DNA of 23,746 nt from a virus: positions 1 to 23,746 of the IMG/VR virus record IMGVR_UViG_3300031841_000737, one strand, 5' to 3'. Shown here in pieces: positions 22,979 through 23,746 of the stretch (positions are counted from its first letter, which is position 1; each line of letters begins with the position of its first letter). The position numbers and the translations under genes were made by a program. Below the pieces are notes generated by a model that was given only the letters and a program-made list of their open reading frames with translations, was not told the DNA's origin and searched no databases.

Positions 22979-23149
22979 ATGAACAAAGTATATTCTTTTT
23001 CTGCTAAAAATGAAGCAGACATGTTATTAATAGAGAAACTAAAAAAGCGAGCAAAGCTTAGAGGTATAAGCTTTAGTTGGACTGTCTTACAGGCTATAAA
23101 GCAGTATATAGAAGCAGACAAACTAAATGAAGATAACCGAAAAGACTAA
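22979..23149 (+). CDS. ribbon-helix-helix (Arc/CopG-like) DNA-binding protein
   Basis: The 56-residue protein begins MNKVYSFSAKNEADMLLIEKL, a beta strand followed by helix 1, then KKRAKLRGISFSWTVLQAI with the typical turn (RGIS) and helix 2 ending KQYIEADK. This is the length and pattern of a single-domain ribbon-helix-helix protein that dimerises to insert a two-stranded sheet in the major groove. It is the first gene of the rightward unit, faces the divergent promoters, and overlaps the small terminase gene by 23 bp in another frame. No good Shine-Dalgarno sequence precedes the ATG. It probably represses one or both divergent promoters, by analogy with Arc. The fold is well supported and the target is inferred. 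Confidence 0.75.
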   Translation: MNKVYSFSAKNEADMLLIEKLKKRAKLRGISFSWTVLQAIKQYIEADKLNEDNRKD

Positions 23150-23633
23150 GCTAATAGCTTTAGCGCATCTCAAAAACGGCAAGACTCCTAGAGAAACTTC
23201 GGAGTTATTAGGTATCTCTTACTCTCAAGCGTTAAAGCTAAATAAAGATTTAGCTAAAGCAGAAAAAAATAACACTTTACAAGAATTATTCAATTTAGAT
23301 GAAGCCGCGGTAGAAGCTCTTCTAGAAAACGTCCATACTGAATTAGCTCCAGCGGTAGAAGTACTCGAAGGTGAAATACAGCCTTTAAAAGATAAGCTAA
23401 ATGAGTTATCTGATGAAGTATCTGGCGCGAGGGCATTAGAGCAAGAATTAGTTGAATCTGCTAGACGCATAGCGAAGCAAATCAATGCTAACGCAATATC
23501 CGCACCTTGTATTGAAAGTATTCTAGTAATGACAGAAGCCTTAACTAAACTACAAACAGCGTTCTTTGCTAAGCAAGCGAATGTGCAAGTAAATAACATA
23601 AACAGTAATTTTGAAAAATTCCTTAAGGACTAA
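23127..23633 (+). CDS. terminase small subunit (probable)
   Basis: The 168-residue protein has an N-terminal helix-turn-helix (residues about 8-44: LIALAHLKNGKTPRETSELL then GISYSQALKLNKDLA), a charged coiled-coil centre (EVLEGEIQPLKDKLNELSDEV) and a C-terminal helical oligomerisation region ending NFEKFLKD. This matches the architecture of small terminase subunits that recognise the packaging site and form a ring. It starts inside the preceding regulator gene. No large terminase (ATPase and nuclease) is present before the window ends, so confirmation needs the sequence to the right. A general HTH regulator is the alternative. Confidence 0.65.
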   Translation: MKITEKTKLIALAHLKNGKTPRETSELLGISYSQALKLNKDLAKAEKNNTLQELFNLDEAAVEALLENVHTELAPAVEVLEGEIQPLKDKLNELSDEVSGARALEQELVESARRIAKQINANAISAPCIESILVMTEALTKLQTAFFAKQANVQVNNINSNFEKFLKD

Positions 23634-23635
23634 AT

Positions 23636-23746
23636 ATGGCTGATATAGTTAAATTCCATTGTCAAAGTAATCAACAAATAATTGGTTATTTCGAACAGCT
23701 ATTAGAAGAAGCTAAAAGAGGAGAAATTCACTTCTTTGTAGGAGCT
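23636..23746 (+). CDS. unidentified gene, 5' part only
   Basis: An ATG 2 bp after the small terminase stop opens a frame that runs off the right edge after 37 codons: MADIVKFHCQSNQQIIGYF, then EQLLEEAKRGEIHFFVGA. The LLEEAKRGEI phrase followed by a strand looks like small phage proteins with a helix-then-sheet fold that often sit near terminase genes. Nothing here resembles the N-terminal ATPase of a large terminase, but too little is visible to name it. GGA in CTTAAGGAC lies about 9 nt upstream as a weak ribosome site. Confidence 0.5.
   Translation, partial: MADIVKFHCQSNQQIIGYFEQLLEEAKRGEIHFFVGA

Noticed and set aside
1-23746. tRNA genes, CRISPR arrays, insertion sequences, integrase or repressor modules of a temperate phage
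   Set aside because: Coding density leaves no space for tRNAs except two short gaps, which show no cloverleaf; no regular repeat arrays, transposase or integrase motifs were seen.

Overview
The window is a gene-dense, AT-rich piece of a tailed double-stranded DNA phage genome, most likely a short-tailed (podovirus-like) phage of a Gram-negative bacterium. The evidence is a family A DNA polymerase, phage nucleotide-metabolism genes, a P22-type portal, an N4-gp56-type major capsid protein, ejection proteins, and a tailspike with a pectate-lyase-like fold. No integrase, RNA polymerase, tRNA, rRNA, CRISPR array or insertion sequence was seen. The visible control signals look like sigma70 promoters and intrinsic terminators, so host RNA polymerase probably transcribes these genes. 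The host cannot be named from the sequence.

Left arm, + strand (1-5611): a tightly overlapping replication and nucleotide operon. In order it encodes DNA polymerase (5' end outside the window), a thymidylate-synthase-fold enzyme carrying Asp where thymidylate synthase has its substrate-selecting Asn, a T4 gp1-like deoxynucleoside monophosphate kinase, a Cas4/RecB-like iron-sulfur nuclease, a 56-residue coiled-coil protein, an SF2 helicase, an ATP-dependent DNA ligase and a VRR-NUC nuclease. The synthase and kinase parallel T4 gp42 and gp1, which make and phosphorylate 5-hydroxymethyl-dCMP. The phage may therefore carry modified cytosine, which is the most interesting inference here.

Middle, - strand (5594-22896, read right to left): the virion and lysis block. 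In order of transcription: scaffold-like protein, terminator, strong promoter with a structured leader, major capsid, small head protein, terminator hairpin, head-tail adaptor, tail nozzle/hub-like protein, a short coiled-coil protein, a 35-residue ORF, a structural protein, a cupin, two internal proteins, portal, a large ejection-type protein, a coiled-coil protein with a C-terminal membrane anchor, tailspike, a DUF5675 protein and a holin-like membrane protein. The block converges on the replication operon, and its probable terminator lies inside the VRR-NUC gene on the opposite strand.

Right end, + strand (22979-23746): an AT-rich divergent control region, a 56-residue ribbon-helix-helix protein overlapping the small terminase gene, and the start of an unidentified gene. 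Packaging and virion genes are thus read from opposite strands out of one control region, with the small DNA-binding protein placed to regulate it.
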